From CAYHOI01 sp964358175 (lineage in GTDB: Bacteria; Margulisbacteria; Riflemargulisbacteria; GWF2-35-9): a stretch of DNA of 23,162 bases. The translations under genes and the position numbers were made by a program. Positions 8,426 through 16,085 of the stretch are shown here, piece after piece (position 1 is the first letter of the stretch; every line of letters starts with the position of its first letter). The notes under the pieces are model-generated. The model worked only from the letters and a program-made list of their open reading frames with translations. It ran no database searches and was not told the origin of the DNA. The stretch lies in contig CAYHOI010000024.1 in NCBI GenBank assembly GCA_964358175.1, positions 1-23,162 of the forward strand, read 5' to 3'.

Positions 8426-8988
8426 GACGAAAAGGCGTCCTCAATCATCTCACAGAGAGCGTGAATGAGAAGTCCGTGACCCTCTTGAATGCGGGGGGTA
8501 TTGTCTGACGGAACAGCGAGATTGACATCACAAAAAGAAGCCATCTGCCCACCTTTCAAACCCGTGAAGCCAATAGTAGGACAGCCCAAGTCCTTCGCAA
8601 ACCTCAACGCGCTGACCACGTTGGGACTGTTGCCACTGGTCGAGAGCCCGATCAGCACATCTCCAGGAGTCGACAGGGCTTCAGCCTGTCTTACAAATAC
8701 TTTTTCATATCCATAATCGTTGCCAATAGCCGTCAAAGCAGAGGTATCTGTGGTAAGCGCAATCGCAGGGAGTCCGCGCCGTTCACGTTTGTAGCGCCCC
8801 GTCAATTCCGCCGCGAAATGCTGAGCATCCGCCGCACTTCCGCCGTTCCCAAAAATCAGCACCTTTCGTCCGGCCTTCATCGCTAAGATCACCAGCTCCG
8901 CCGCCCGCGCGACTTCAGCATCCAGTCTTCCCAAAGACTGAATCATCACCTGATGTTCTGATAGATGTCTGATAAACGGTGATTCCAT
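8422..8988 (-). CDS. gmhA: Sedoheptulose-7-phosphate isomerase
   Basis: Converts sedoheptulose 7-phosphate to D-glycero-D-manno-heptose 7-phosphate, the first step towards ADP-heptose or GDP-heptose for LPS core or glycans. It is a single SIS domain of 188 aa, normal length. Signature FGNGGSAADAQHFAAE (46-61) and STSGNS are present. The four zinc ligands of characterised GmhA align with correct spacing: His57, Glu61, Gln168 and His176 (RIQEGHGLLIH). It is the first gene of the nine-gene minus-strand operon. No Shine-Dalgarno precedes the ATG, and a TATACT box sits 8 nt upstream, consistent with a leaderless or near-leaderless transcript. No other heptose gene (hldE, gmhB) is nearby. Confidence 0.92.
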   Translation of the reverse strand: MESPFIRHLSEHQVMIQSLGRLDAEVARAAELVILAMKAGRKVLIFGNGGSAADAQHFAAELTGRYKRERRGLPAIALTTDTSALTAIGNDYGYEKVFVRQAEALSTPGDVLIGLSTSGNSPNVVSALRFAKDLGCPTIGFTGLKGGQMASFCDVNLAVPSDNTPRIQEGHGLLIHALCEMIEDAFSS

Positions 8989-8996
8989 CGGGTTTC

Positions 8997-9025
8997 AGTA
9001 TATAGCATTTTTATGAATTGGTTAA
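8997..9025 (-). promoter_or_regulatory. Candidate promoter of the gmhA-to-porV operon
   Basis: On the minus strand TTAACC (9020-9025), a 17-bp spacer and TATACT (8997-9002) form a sigma70-like pair. The -10 ends 8 nt before the gmhA ATG, which would put transcription start within 1-2 nt of the codon. The rest of the 9003-9126 intergenic stretch shows only a weak AGAACC/GGTTCT inverted repeat (9051-9076). Confidence 0.5.
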
Positions 9026-9126
9026 GATTCCATATCGTCTGTTTCTGGCGAGAACCGGAACTCACGCTGAGGTTCTGGGTCTCTAGCTCACATCTATACT
9101 CTTGTAGGCTATTTCCGTTCCAACGC

Positions 9127-10161
9127 CTAAACGTGCCTGATAACCCCAGTCATGCGAAACAGAGGGAGCAAAAACGAGAGGCTCATGAAGGTGACAAAAA
9201 ACCCTATAATAATAAGAGATAGAGGTCCGATCAACGCAACAAAACGTTGTAAGCGGACATCCATTTCCTCGCCCAGATAGTCGGTCAACTGCATGAGCAC
9301 CTGATCGAGCTCTCCACTTTCCTCCCCAGCCATAATCATCTTGATCACAATAGCCGGGAAAAAGCCTGCTTCATGCAGTGCCATGGAGAGTTTGCTGCCC
9401 TCAATGATTTTTGTCAAAGCGTTGCGAAGAAGGGACTTCAAGTACAGGTTATGTGTCGCAGAAAGTGTAAGCTGAAAAGACTGAATGAGCGACATCCCTG
9501 ACCCATGCAGGGAGCCTAGGTTTGAAACAAAATTCATGACGCTAAAATAGTATCGAAATGTCCCGATTAGAGGGATTCGATAGACATATTTTGATATCAG
9601 AAAAGGTAATTCTTTTCGAAACAAAAAGAATAGGGTTCCCGAAACAAAGACCAGAACCAGAGGGCCTTTCCACCAAATTTGAACAAACACTGCGTGAAGG
9701 TAAAAAAGAACTCTTGTCGGAAGCGGTAATTGAACCCCTGCCTCCTCGTATATCAGTTTGAAGCTAGGCAAGACCTGCGTCATGATCCACACCAAAATCC
9801 CTGAACCCAAGACCACCAGTGTGATCGGGTAAAGAAGTGCATTTTGAATCTTTCGAGTCAATTCGATGCGATTCTGCAAATAGCCACTTGCTTTTTCCAA
9901 TGAGTTTACCAAAGAACCTTCGTTCTCCCCCACCCGAATGATATTGGTGATAAACAATGGAACCTGCAGCTTGCTAAAGAGAATTTCTGAGAATGAATTC
10001 CCTTCACGCAATCCACTGAGCAAAATATCCATGGGTCTGCCCAAGCTTCGGCTACCGATATCCGCACGTATAAGTTCAATCGCTGGATAAAGGGTGACGC
10101 CACGTTTGACGAGGAAATGCAACTGTTTAAAAAAAAACGCGAGATCCAGACTACTGAACAA
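9127..10161 (-). CDS. Type II secretion/type IV pilus inner-membrane platform protein (GspF/PilC family)
   Basis: Polytopic inner-membrane platform that couples the GspE/PilB ATPase to pseudopilin or pilin assembly. No ATG is available; candidate starts are TTG at 10179 and TTG at 10161. I chose 10161 because AGAGGTGG lies 6 nt upstream, giving 344 aa. Two T2SSF repeats are visible: the first begins FFFKQLHFLVKRGVTLYPAI and the second MNFVSNLGSLHGSGMSLIQSF; each carries a conserved acidic G-E pair (RVGENEGSL; MAGEESGEL). Membrane segments lie around ALLYPITLVVLGSGILVWIM, LVLVFVSGTLFFLF and the C-terminal LSLIIIGFFVTFMSLSFLL. It lacks the roughly 50-residue N-terminal extension of classical GspF. 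It overlaps the gspE end by 11 bp. No pilin gene follows. Confidence 0.88.
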   Translation of the reverse strand: MFSSLDLAFFFKQLHFLVKRGVTLYPAIELIRADIGSRSLGRPMDILLSGLREGNSFSEILFSKLQVPLFITNIIRVGENEGSLVNSLEKASGYLQNRIELTRKIQNALLYPITLVVLGSGILVWIMTQVLPSFKLIYEEAGVQLPLPTRVLFYLHAVFVQIWWKGPLVLVFVSGTLFFLFRKELPFLISKYVYRIPLIGTFRYYFSVMNFVSNLGSLHGSGMSLIQSFQLTLSATHNLYLKSLLRNALTKIIEGSKLSMALHEAGFFPAIVIKMIMAGEESGELDQVLMQLTDYLGEEMDVRLQRFVALIGPLSLIIIGFFVTFMSLSFLLPLFRMTGVIRHV

Positions 10162-11818
10162 CGCGAACCACCTCTTCAAGTGTGGTTACATTGTGGAGGA
10201 CTTTTTGTAGCCCATCCTGTTTGAGTCCCACAAATGAATCTTTTTGAAGATGAGACCTGATCTCAGTCTCCGAATATTGTCGTTGATTAATGAGTTCTTT
10301 GAGCGAATCTGACATCGTTAACAATTCAAAAATACCCGTTCGACCTCTATACCCTGTGTTTCTACAAAGCTTACACCCGCGACCTTTTAGAAAATCCTGA
10401 GAACCATCTAATCCTGACCACACCAGATGTTCCTGGCTCGGCACACAAGGATCCCGACAGTCAGGACAAGTCCGTCGAATCAATCGTTGGGACAATACTC
10501 CGATGAGAACGGATGATATGAGATAAGGCTCAACGCCCATATCAATCAGCCTGGCAATGGCTGATGCTGTGTCATTGGTATGTAATGTAGAGAACACCAA
10601 GTGACCTGTCAGTGCGGCTTGAAACGCTATCTTCGCAGTTTCCTTATCCCGAATTTCCCCGATGAGAATCACATCAGGATCCTGTCTAAGCACGGATCGA
10701 AGTCCTGATGAAAATGTTAATCCGGCTTTGGGGTTAATCTCGCTTTGATTGAGCAGATTGACATGATACTCCACAGGGTCTTCAATGGTTACGATATTCT
10801 TTTCAATACTTTTGATCTGGTTCAGGATCGAATACAAGGTTGTGGTCTTTCCACTTCCGGTGGGACCAGTTACCAAAAATATCCCATAATTACGTTGCAC
10901 CAATGCCTTGATTGAACTGTACATCTCGAAATTCATCCCAAGGCTCTCCAAATCCAAAATCATACTCTCCTGGTCTAAAAGCCGCATCACGATCTTCTCT
11001 CCATTGAGCAAAGGGTAGCTGGAAACGCGAATATCAATAAGCTTTTGCTCAATTTGGATACGAAAACTTCCATCCAACGGCAACCGCCGCTCCACAATGT
11101 CCATCTTCGCCAATATCTTGATGCTGGAAGTGAGAGAGTGGCTCAAATTCTGGGGCAAACTCCAAGTTTTGTGGAGAACGCCATCGAGCCGAAATCGAAT
11201 ATCGAGACTGTCTTGCTTCGGTTCCATATGGATATCTGAGGCACGGTCTCGAATGGCAGTCGAAATAATGAGATAGGCTAAACGACTAATCGGTCCTTGA
11301 TCCTCATGATACCGAAACACCCCGCCCTCACCAAGAATAGTGAACTGGTCAAGATTTTTTTTATCCATCGATTCGATGATTTTCGCAACTGCAGACTCCC
11401 CACCAAGGTGCTTATTTAGGGTGAGATTTAAATCCGAAAGCGTCACCACCACTGGCTCCACTCGAAGATGTGTAAACTGCTCAATCGCATCGATGGCAAT
11501 CGGATCCAGCGGATCAATCATGCCCAGAATAAGCGAGTTCTGCACTTTGAAAAGGGGGAAAACATGGTGCTTTCGGATCATGCTTTCAGGAAGAACGCTC
11601 ACCACTGATAAATCTGTTTTCTTTCTCGATAGATTAACATAGGGAAGATTCAGGTGATTCGCAATAAAGAGGGCTAGTTTCGTCTCATCAATATGTCCAT
11701 TCCCGACAAGAACATGAACAAAGGACTCATTTTGTATGGATACCTTATCCTGGATTTCCTTTAACTGTTTCGTCGTCAGCAGACCTTTGTCGAGAAGAGC
11801 ATCGGCCAGAGAGGTCAT
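10151..11818 (-). CDS. Type II secretion/type IV pilus assembly ATPase (GspE/PilB family)
   Basis: Cytoplasmic hexameric secretion ATPase, 555 aa. An N-terminal MshEN-like domain occupies about 1-140 and the GspE ATPase core about 170-550. Visible: Walker A GPTGSGKT (318-325), Asp box around IEDPVEY, Walker B DPDVILIGEIRD (380-391), His box FSTLHTNDTASA, and the tetracysteine zinc site Cys451/Cys454 and Cys482/Cys485 that marks GspE/PilB rather than PilT. MshEN domains in this family can bind cyclic-di-GMP, notable given the HD-GYP gene at the window end, but binding is not shown. It starts two bases after the STAS gene stop, so it is cotranscribed with a partner-switching regulator. GspE and PilB cannot be told apart here. 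Confidence 0.93.
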   Translation of the reverse strand: MTSLADALLDKGLLTTKQLKEIQDKVSIQNESFVHVLVGNGHIDETKLALFIANHLNLPYVNLSRKKTDLSVVSVLPESMIRKHHVFPLFKVQNSLILGMIDPLDPIAIDAIEQFTHLRVEPVVVTLSDLNLTLNKHLGGESAVAKIIESMDKKNLDQFTILGEGGVFRYHEDQGPISRLAYLIISTAIRDRASDIHMEPKQDSLDIRFRLDGVLHKTWSLPQNLSHSLTSSIKILAKMDIVERRLPLDGSFRIQIEQKLIDIRVSSYPLLNGEKIVMRLLDQESMILDLESLGMNFEMYSSIKALVQRNYGIFLVTGPTGSGKTTTLYSILNQIKSIEKNIVTIEDPVEYHVNLLNQSEINPKAGLTFSSGLRSVLRQDPDVILIGEIRDKETAKIAFQAALTGHLVFSTLHTNDTASAIARLIDMGVEPYLISSVLIGVLSQRLIRRTCPDCRDPCVPSQEHLVWSGLDGSQDFLKGRGCKLCRNTGYRGRTGIFELLTMSDSLKELINQRQYSETEIRSHLQKDSFVGLKQDGLQKVLHNVTTLEEVVRVVQ

Positions 11819-11820
11819 GA

Positions 11821-12162
11821 TTAAGCGTGAAAGCTTTTTATTCCATCGTCAAGGGAGTCAAATATCTGAAAATACTTAATGATTCGGGTCATCATCAGGA
11901 TCTCACGAAAATCCTCATTCAGATTACAGAGACGGAGATCTCCCCCAGCCTTCTGGGTCGCCTTCAGACCTTCAACCAGTGCACCAAGCCCCGAACTGTC
12001 GATATAGTTGCAGTCCTTAAGGTTCAGTACTATTTTGGCGGAATCTTTCTTGATCGTGGCATTAAAAAGCTCATTGAGCTGTATAGAATCATCAAATTCG
12101 ATATCTCCCTCAATGGTCACCACAACCAGTGTTCCCTTTTTCTCGGATGCAACTTTTTTCAT
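11821..12162 (-). CDS. STAS-domain anti-sigma factor antagonist (SpoIIAA/RsbV-like)
   Basis: Single STAS domain of 113 aa, full length for the SpoIIAA/RsbV family. The phosphorylation motif DSSGLGAL lies at 55-62, so Ser56 or Ser57 is the likely phospho-acceptor; in characterised systems the anti-sigma kinase phosphorylates the second Ser and a SpoIIE/RsbU phosphatase removes it. GGAAGGGG (12171-12178) lies 8 nt upstream of the ATG and overlaps the stop codon of the preceding gene, so it has a good ribosome binding site. The upstream gene encodes both a phosphatase and a kinase-like ATPase domain, its probable enzymes. The downstream target (sigma factor or other switch partner) is not in the window. 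Confidence 0.92.
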   Translation of the reverse strand: MKKVASEKKGTLVVVTIEGDIEFDDSIQLNELFNATIKKDSAKIVLNLKDCNYIDSSGLGALVEGLKATQKAGGDLRLCNLNEDFREILMMTRIIKYFQIFDSLDDGIKSFHA

Positions 12163-12177
12163 AAAAATAACCCCTTC

Positions 12178-14934
12178 CTAGATAAGATATTTTATCAGCG
12201 TTACGACATTTCCACTATCATTAAATAACACTTCATCCATGCAAGCTTGCATCGCTGTGATTCCGCGTCCACGATTGGTGATGTCCGTTTGATTCTCAGA
12301 GTAGTTAAGCGTTCCAAGATTAAATCCTTGCCCCTCATCTGCAATAGAGACCTCAATTTTACGATTGGTAATGACCCCCGTCACCTGAATATTTTTCTTG
12401 GGATCATTTTTGTTGCCGTGTTCCATGGCATTCAGCAGACACTCCGAGAAGGAAAGTCGAATATGATTGTGTATCCTTTTACTGATATCGAGTGCTTCAA
12501 GCTTCTTGAGAAAATCAGCAATCGTTTTTTTGACAGCGGGCAATTTACTTTTGAGGGTGTAGTCGAGCTTGTACCTGTTCGTTTCTTTAAATACTGGCAA
12601 CTCTTGAAAGTCGATGACCACCAACGTAATATCATCAGAAAACTCATGATAATCCCCAAATCGCTCCACTTCACCGATTAGGAATTTTGCAAGTTTATCC
12701 GGTGCCAGCGTAGGATTTGATCGAACAAGGGAGGCCAATCGCTCTTTGGCAAACAACTGTTTTCGATTGTTTCGCACCTCCGTAATTCCATCGGTATAGA
12801 GGATCAGCTTGTCCCCATTGCGAATGACCATATTCTTTTCGATAAACCCTCCATCATCGAAGGTTCCCAGGTACGTCCCTTCAGTATCTAGGAAGAAACA
12901 GTCCTCCGTTGCGCTTCGATAGAGAATTGGAGGGTTGTGCCCCGCCTTGCAATATCGCAATAGATTTCGTTCGAAATTGATCATTGCATAAAAAGCAGTG
13001 ACATAAAAAATGGGAGATCGGCTTAAATAGCCTTGAAGAGATTGATTCGTTGCCTGCAAAATGGTCTCTGGGGAAGCGAATCTTTTTCCAAATTCGGTAA
13101 AAATACTATTCGTCATCGTCATGAGCAATGCAGCGGGAATACCCTTCCCTGACACATCCCCTACCACCACCCCAAGGTTGGATTCATCATAGGGGATGAA
13201 ATTATAGAAGTCCCCGCCGACCGCTCGGCAAGGAATATTGGTCGCGAAAATAGACAAGGCCTTGTTTTCAGGAAGTTTTGCCGACAGAAGTCCCTGTTGA
13301 ATATATCTAGCCATCTGAAGTTCTTTTGCGGTTCGCGTCTGCTCCTTCTTGAGCTTCTCATTGAGGGCTTCACTTTCTTTGTAAAGTCGGGCATTCTCAA
13401 TGATCACGGCGGCTTGGTGAGCTATTGAAGTCAAGAGTCTTGGCTTAAAGTTATCCTGTGAAACAGTGTCATCTCCGAGATCTATCACAAGAACGCCAAT
13501 GGGCTTCTTATTCACAATCAATAACGGAACCACAACAAATTGGCTTAACCCAAGGATATCGACCGCTGTTCGATCGTAGGTCTCTAGTTGTTTTGGGGTG
13601 ATTTGCAAAATGCGCCCCTCTAGCAAAGCCTTTCCTTCAATGGTTTTGGATATGTCGAGCGAAATCGAGCGATAAATATCCTCAGACCAGCCACTTGCGA
13701 CCCGGGGGATTAGAAGATTGTTCGTGGTGTACTCATAGAGGATTGCACGTGAGAAACTTAGCACTTCCGTGAAAATTGAACACACCTTTTTCAAAATTTT
13801 ATCCAGCTCAAATTCGGAGGTCAGTGACTTGGTAATATTGTAAGTTGTGGTGAGCTCCATGAGATGTTCTTCTGATTTCTGGTAAATGGTTGAGTTGTTC
13901 AATGCCACCATAATATTATTCGAAAGATTAGTCGCGATATCCAATTCTCGATCCGTAAAAGGTTTTTGCGAGGGTGGTCGCATGGTGCGCAGTTCGCCAA
14001 TAATCGTCATATCCTCATCAAAGAGTGGAATAGCCATGATACTATGAATCCCCAGATCCGAAAAAATACTGTCTTCGTAGAGGGTATTGTCTTGTGGCTC
14101 TTTAATGAGGATTCCCTCGGCTTTCTGTGCAAGAATTTGAGTACATTCCTTGAATCGCACCAAACTCTCGAGTTTCGAAATTTGGAAATCCGTAAATCCA
14201 AATGACTTTTTGATCACAAACCTCGCACTATAATCATCGAAGAGAAGAATCAGTATTTTGGGAGCTTTTAACAAAATAGAAGTGTTGCGAGCGATCACAT
14301 CAAAGATTTTCTTGAAATCATGAAGCGAGCTAATTGCTTTTCCCACTTCATAAAGAGAGGAAATCTCCCGCTCTCTATTCCGGAGTTCCTCATACAGAAC
14401 CGCAGACTGAATCAGTGGCAAAAACTCCTCAGCAATACTCTTGATGTAATGAATCTCCCTTTCATCAAATTTACGTTTCGTTTTCTTGGAGCCAATAGAC
14501 AGGATGCCTGTCAGGGTCTTTTGATTCATAAAGGGAACGGCCACCTCGGCCTGTATTTTCTCCATATCACTGGCAAGAGCCTTCAAAACATCAATATTGG
14601 CCTTTTTGCTGGAAGCTCTCCGCTCATGCTTAGAAATAAAATGCTTAATTTTGGAAAGAAAAATGAGGTCTTGTTTGCTGTGAAAGTATTGTACCAAGGG
14701 TGAGGTCTCAACAAGCTGTGAGACAGATTTTGTCAGAGTAATAGATTCCTTGAGCTCGTAATCTCCACTGTCCGGATCGTGGAGAATAAAGCTAATGTTT
14801 TCTAAGTGGAGGCGCTTAGAAACATTGGTAATCAGAAACAACAGCAACTGCCGAAGATCCAGTGGGTCGGAGACACCTTTGCGCAAGGAGGAGACTTCCA
14901 TGTCGACCTTGCTGAGGCGTTTATCATTAAACAT
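12178..14934 (-). CDS. Multi-GAF, SpoIIE-type PP2C phosphatase fused to RsbW-like HATPase domain
   Basis: Predicted cytoplasmic sensor-regulator of about 918 aa with no transmembrane segment seen. Three GAF-like domains cover roughly 20-185, 190-350 and 360-525, followed by a coiled-coil linker (LNEKLKKEQTRTAKELQMAR). A PP2C/SpoIIE phosphatase spans about 555-770, with metal-site motifs AVGGDFYNF, VGDVSGKGIPAALL, LYTDGITEVRN and DDITLVVI. A C-terminal GHKL ATPase (about 780-918) has N-box SECLLNAMEHGN, G1 ADEGQGF and G2 GRGITAM, as in RsbW/SpoIIAB. Phosphatase and kinase of a partner switch thus lie in one chain, followed by the STAS substrate. I chose the ATG at 14934, not 14943, because the latter overlaps a perfect TATAAT; the chosen ATG is 7 nt after it. 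Confidence 0.9.
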   Translation of the reverse strand: MFNDKRLSKVDMEVSSLRKGVSDPLDLRQLLLFLITNVSKRLHLENISFILHDPDSGDYELKESITLTKSVSQLVETSPLVQYFHSKQDLIFLSKIKHFISKHERRASSKKANIDVLKALASDMEKIQAEVAVPFMNQKTLTGILSIGSKKTKRKFDEREIHYIKSIAEEFLPLIQSAVLYEELRNREREISSLYEVGKAISSLHDFKKIFDVIARNTSILLKAPKILILLFDDYSARFVIKKSFGFTDFQISKLESLVRFKECTQILAQKAEGILIKEPQDNTLYEDSIFSDLGIHSIMAIPLFDEDMTIIGELRTMRPPSQKPFTDRELDIATNLSNNIMVALNNSTIYQKSEEHLMELTTTYNITKSLTSEFELDKILKKVCSIFTEVLSFSRAILYEYTTNNLLIPRVASGWSEDIYRSISLDISKTIEGKALLEGRILQITPKQLETYDRTAVDILGLSQFVVVPLLIVNKKPIGVLVIDLGDDTVSQDNFKPRLLTSIAHQAAVIIENARLYKESEALNEKLKKEQTRTAKELQMARYIQQGLLSAKLPENKALSIFATNIPCRAVGGDFYNFIPYDESNLGVVVGDVSGKGIPAALLMTMTNSIFTEFGKRFASPETILQATNQSLQGYLSRSPIFYVTAFYAMINFERNLLRYCKAGHNPPILYRSATEDCFFLDTEGTYLGTFDDGGFIEKNMVIRNGDKLILYTDGITEVRNNRKQLFAKERLASLVRSNPTLAPDKLAKFLIGEVERFGDYHEFSDDITLVVIDFQELPVFKETNRYKLDYTLKSKLPAVKKTIADFLKKLEALDISKRIHNHIRLSFSECLLNAMEHGNKNDPKKNIQVTGVITNRKIEVSIADEGQGFNLGTLNYSENQTDITNRGRGITAMQACMDEVLFNDSGNVVTLIKYLI

Positions 14935-14941
14935 CAAGGCC

Positions 14942-14950
14942 ATTATACCA
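14942..14950 (-). promoter_or_regulatory. Extended -10 promoter of the SpoIIE-STAS-gspEF operon
   Basis: The minus strand carries TGGTATAAT, an extended -10 (TGn) with a perfect TATAAT at 14942-14947. No good -35 lies 16-18 bp upstream, which fits an extended -10 promoter. The box ends 7 nt before the ATG at 14934, so the first transcribed base would be about the A of that ATG. Confidence 0.6.
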
Positions 14951-15375
14951 AGAAAATTGAATTTGTGAGGATTGATTTGTGAGGGGAAATACTCTTGAGC
15001 AAATGTTTAAATCAACTGCAATTTAACACCCGCGTTCATTCGTCCTCAACAATTATTTCATTATATTTTTTCATTTGTCGCTTATTCATTTATTTTCCTT
15101 CCTAGGCCAAATATTAAAATTCTGCTCAATCCATTCGATGGCTACCTTAAATGGAAGGTCGAGAACAAGGAGGTAATGTTTAAGAGTGAGGATGAGCGGG
15201 CATAATCACGTTATACTGCATACTGCGAGTCGAAATATTAAGTCCCAGTCTTTCTGCAAACTGAAAGAAATTGGCAAAGAAGGGATCTGAGAAGTGGGCA
15301 AAAAGATAATCGCTCAAAAAAAAGAAGGAGAACCAACGCGACCGCAAAGCCCTGGATACGTAGGGGACGAATTTT
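14951..15375. other. Gene-poor stretch with decayed short reading frames
   Basis: I see no convincing gene here. On the minus strand a frame ending ...AIEWIEQNFNIWPRKENK stops at 15086-15088 and overlaps (ATGA-style) a 17-codon frame at 15036-15089, which looks like the tail of a degraded two-gene unit. On the plus strand AAGGAGGT (about 15168-15175) precedes only a very short frame. The stretch is AT-rich compared with the flanking genes. Confidence 0.3.
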
Positions 15376-15666
15376 ATGACAAAAAAGCATCGTTCTATTT
15401 TTGATGAAGGCATCGAATATTTCAAAAAATATCCGACAATTTCATCGGAGTCTCAAAAATATCCAAAAGAAATCAAGACTATAGTTGTTCCTAATGAGAT
15501 ATCGCCTTCCGAGAACTATGAAGCTGGCTATTTCGTCGCTGGAATTCTCAACGAGATGATCAATGCAAAGTATTCGTTTGATCATGTCAAGTATTTCCTT
15601 CAGCTATTGGCTGACGCTAGTTCGCTTGAGGAAGCGCTTGATAAGGTGGTAAATTGGAGCAAATGA
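15376..15666 (+). CDS. Hypothetical protein, 96 aa
   Basis: A small charged protein I do not recognise. It has no signal peptide or membrane segment and is rich in Lys, Glu, Tyr and Ser. An N-terminal basic segment (about 1-35) is followed by a likely helical region, GYFVAGILNEMINAKYSFDHVKYFLQLLADASSLEEALDKVVNW (about 51-94). AGGGGAC lies 8 nt before the ATG, a plausible ribosome binding site. It is isolated within a repeat-rich island, facing away from the SpoIIE operon. Helical composition and island setting would suit an accessory gene such as an antitoxin or immunity protein, but nothing in the sequence establishes that. Real-gene status rests on frame length, composition and the Shine-Dalgarno. 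Confidence 0.5.
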   Translation: MTKKHRSIFDEGIEYFKKYPTISSESQKYPKEIKTIVVPNEISPSENYEAGYFVAGILNEMINAKYSFDHVKYFLQLLADASSLEEALDKVVNWSK

Positions 15667-15744
15667 AATCAACTATTTCTTACAGTGTCCAGCACCTCGA
15701 TGCGGCATAAAGAGGTCTCTTAAGAACTCACCTTGCGCGCTCGC

Positions 15745-15855
15745 CTCACCCAGCCCTTTGGGCAGCCCTCTCCACCAGTGGAGAAGGCCACTACGATTGG
15801 GGCTGGTCTTTCTCCGCAGGCGGAGAGAGATGGCCGTGGGCCAGAGAGAGGCGGG
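15745..15855. repeat. GC-rich multi-hairpin REP-like element
   Basis: A GC-rich patch in an AT-rich island containing three consecutive hairpins: GCCC-TTT-GGGC (15753-15763), TCTCCAC-CA-GTGGAGA (15769-15784) and TCTCCGC-AG-GCGGAGA (15811-15826). The third is enclosed by GGCCA (15786-15790) and TGGCC (15831-15835). The preceding CTCACCCAGCCC text resembles dispersed REP-like palindromes common in environmental genomes. No poly-T follows, so it is not a simple terminator. Only one copy is in this window, so its repeat status is inferred from architecture. No gene was seen in 15667-15915; a minus-strand frame there lies inside the hairpins. Confidence 0.5.
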
Positions 15856-15915
15856 ATTTGGATTGAATTCTGAAAGTCTGTGTAAGGTGATTTAAGAAGA
15901 AAAAGCAATGGAAGA

Positions 15916-16019
15916 TATACTAAGACCGATTTGGTTTTCGGTACACCGAAAGAACCAAATCTTGGTCGCAGTTATGCTGAGCAAATTGGTTTCCCTGAAA
16001 CCAATTTAGTCGAAGTATA
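15916..16019. repeat. Palindromic mobile-like repeat, copy 4 (short form)
   Basis: This 104-bp element shares the family ends: TATACT-N6-GATTTGGTTTTCGG on the left and AAACCAATTT-N5-AGTATA on the right. It lacks the central module of the other copies. Instead it folds into two strong hairpins: GATTTGGTT-TTCGGT with ACCGAA-AGAACCAAATC (about 15928-15961) and AAATTGGTTT-CCCTG-AAACCAATTT (about 15983-16007, perfect 10-bp stem). The left 25 bases closely match those of the 22042 copy, including TTTTCGGTA. Confidence 0.8.
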
Positions 16020-16044
16020 AACTTAATCGAGTCAATTTGACAGA

Positions 16045-16073
16045 TTCATATTCTGCCTCTTCTCTGATATAAT
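16045..16073 (+). promoter_or_regulatory. Candidate promoter for the 39-aa ORF
   Basis: TTCATA (16045-16050), a 17-bp spacer and a perfect TATAAT (16068-16073) precede the ATG at 16086 by 12 nt. A consensus TTGACA at 16037-16042 is too far away (25 bp) to pair with this -10. There is no Shine-Dalgarno in between. Confidence 0.4.
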
Positions 16074-16085
16074 TTTATCAACCCA

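Noticed and set aside
9051..9076. AGAACC/GGTTCT inverted repeat as gspF terminator
   Set aside because: Six-bp stem with a 14-nt loop and no T-run on the minus strand.
14941..14943. ATG nine bases upstream of the chosen SpoIIE-type start
   Set aside because: It overlaps the perfect TATAAT, so it would not be transcribed from that promoter.
15180..15425. Minus-strand frame of 81 aa overlapping the 96-aa gene
   Set aside because: Strong Phe bias as an antisense shadow, no ribosome binding site, and it runs against the better-supported plus-strand gene.
16037..16042. Consensus TTGACA as -35 for the 39-aa ORF
   Set aside because: 25 bp from the TATAAT, too far for a sigma70 promoter.
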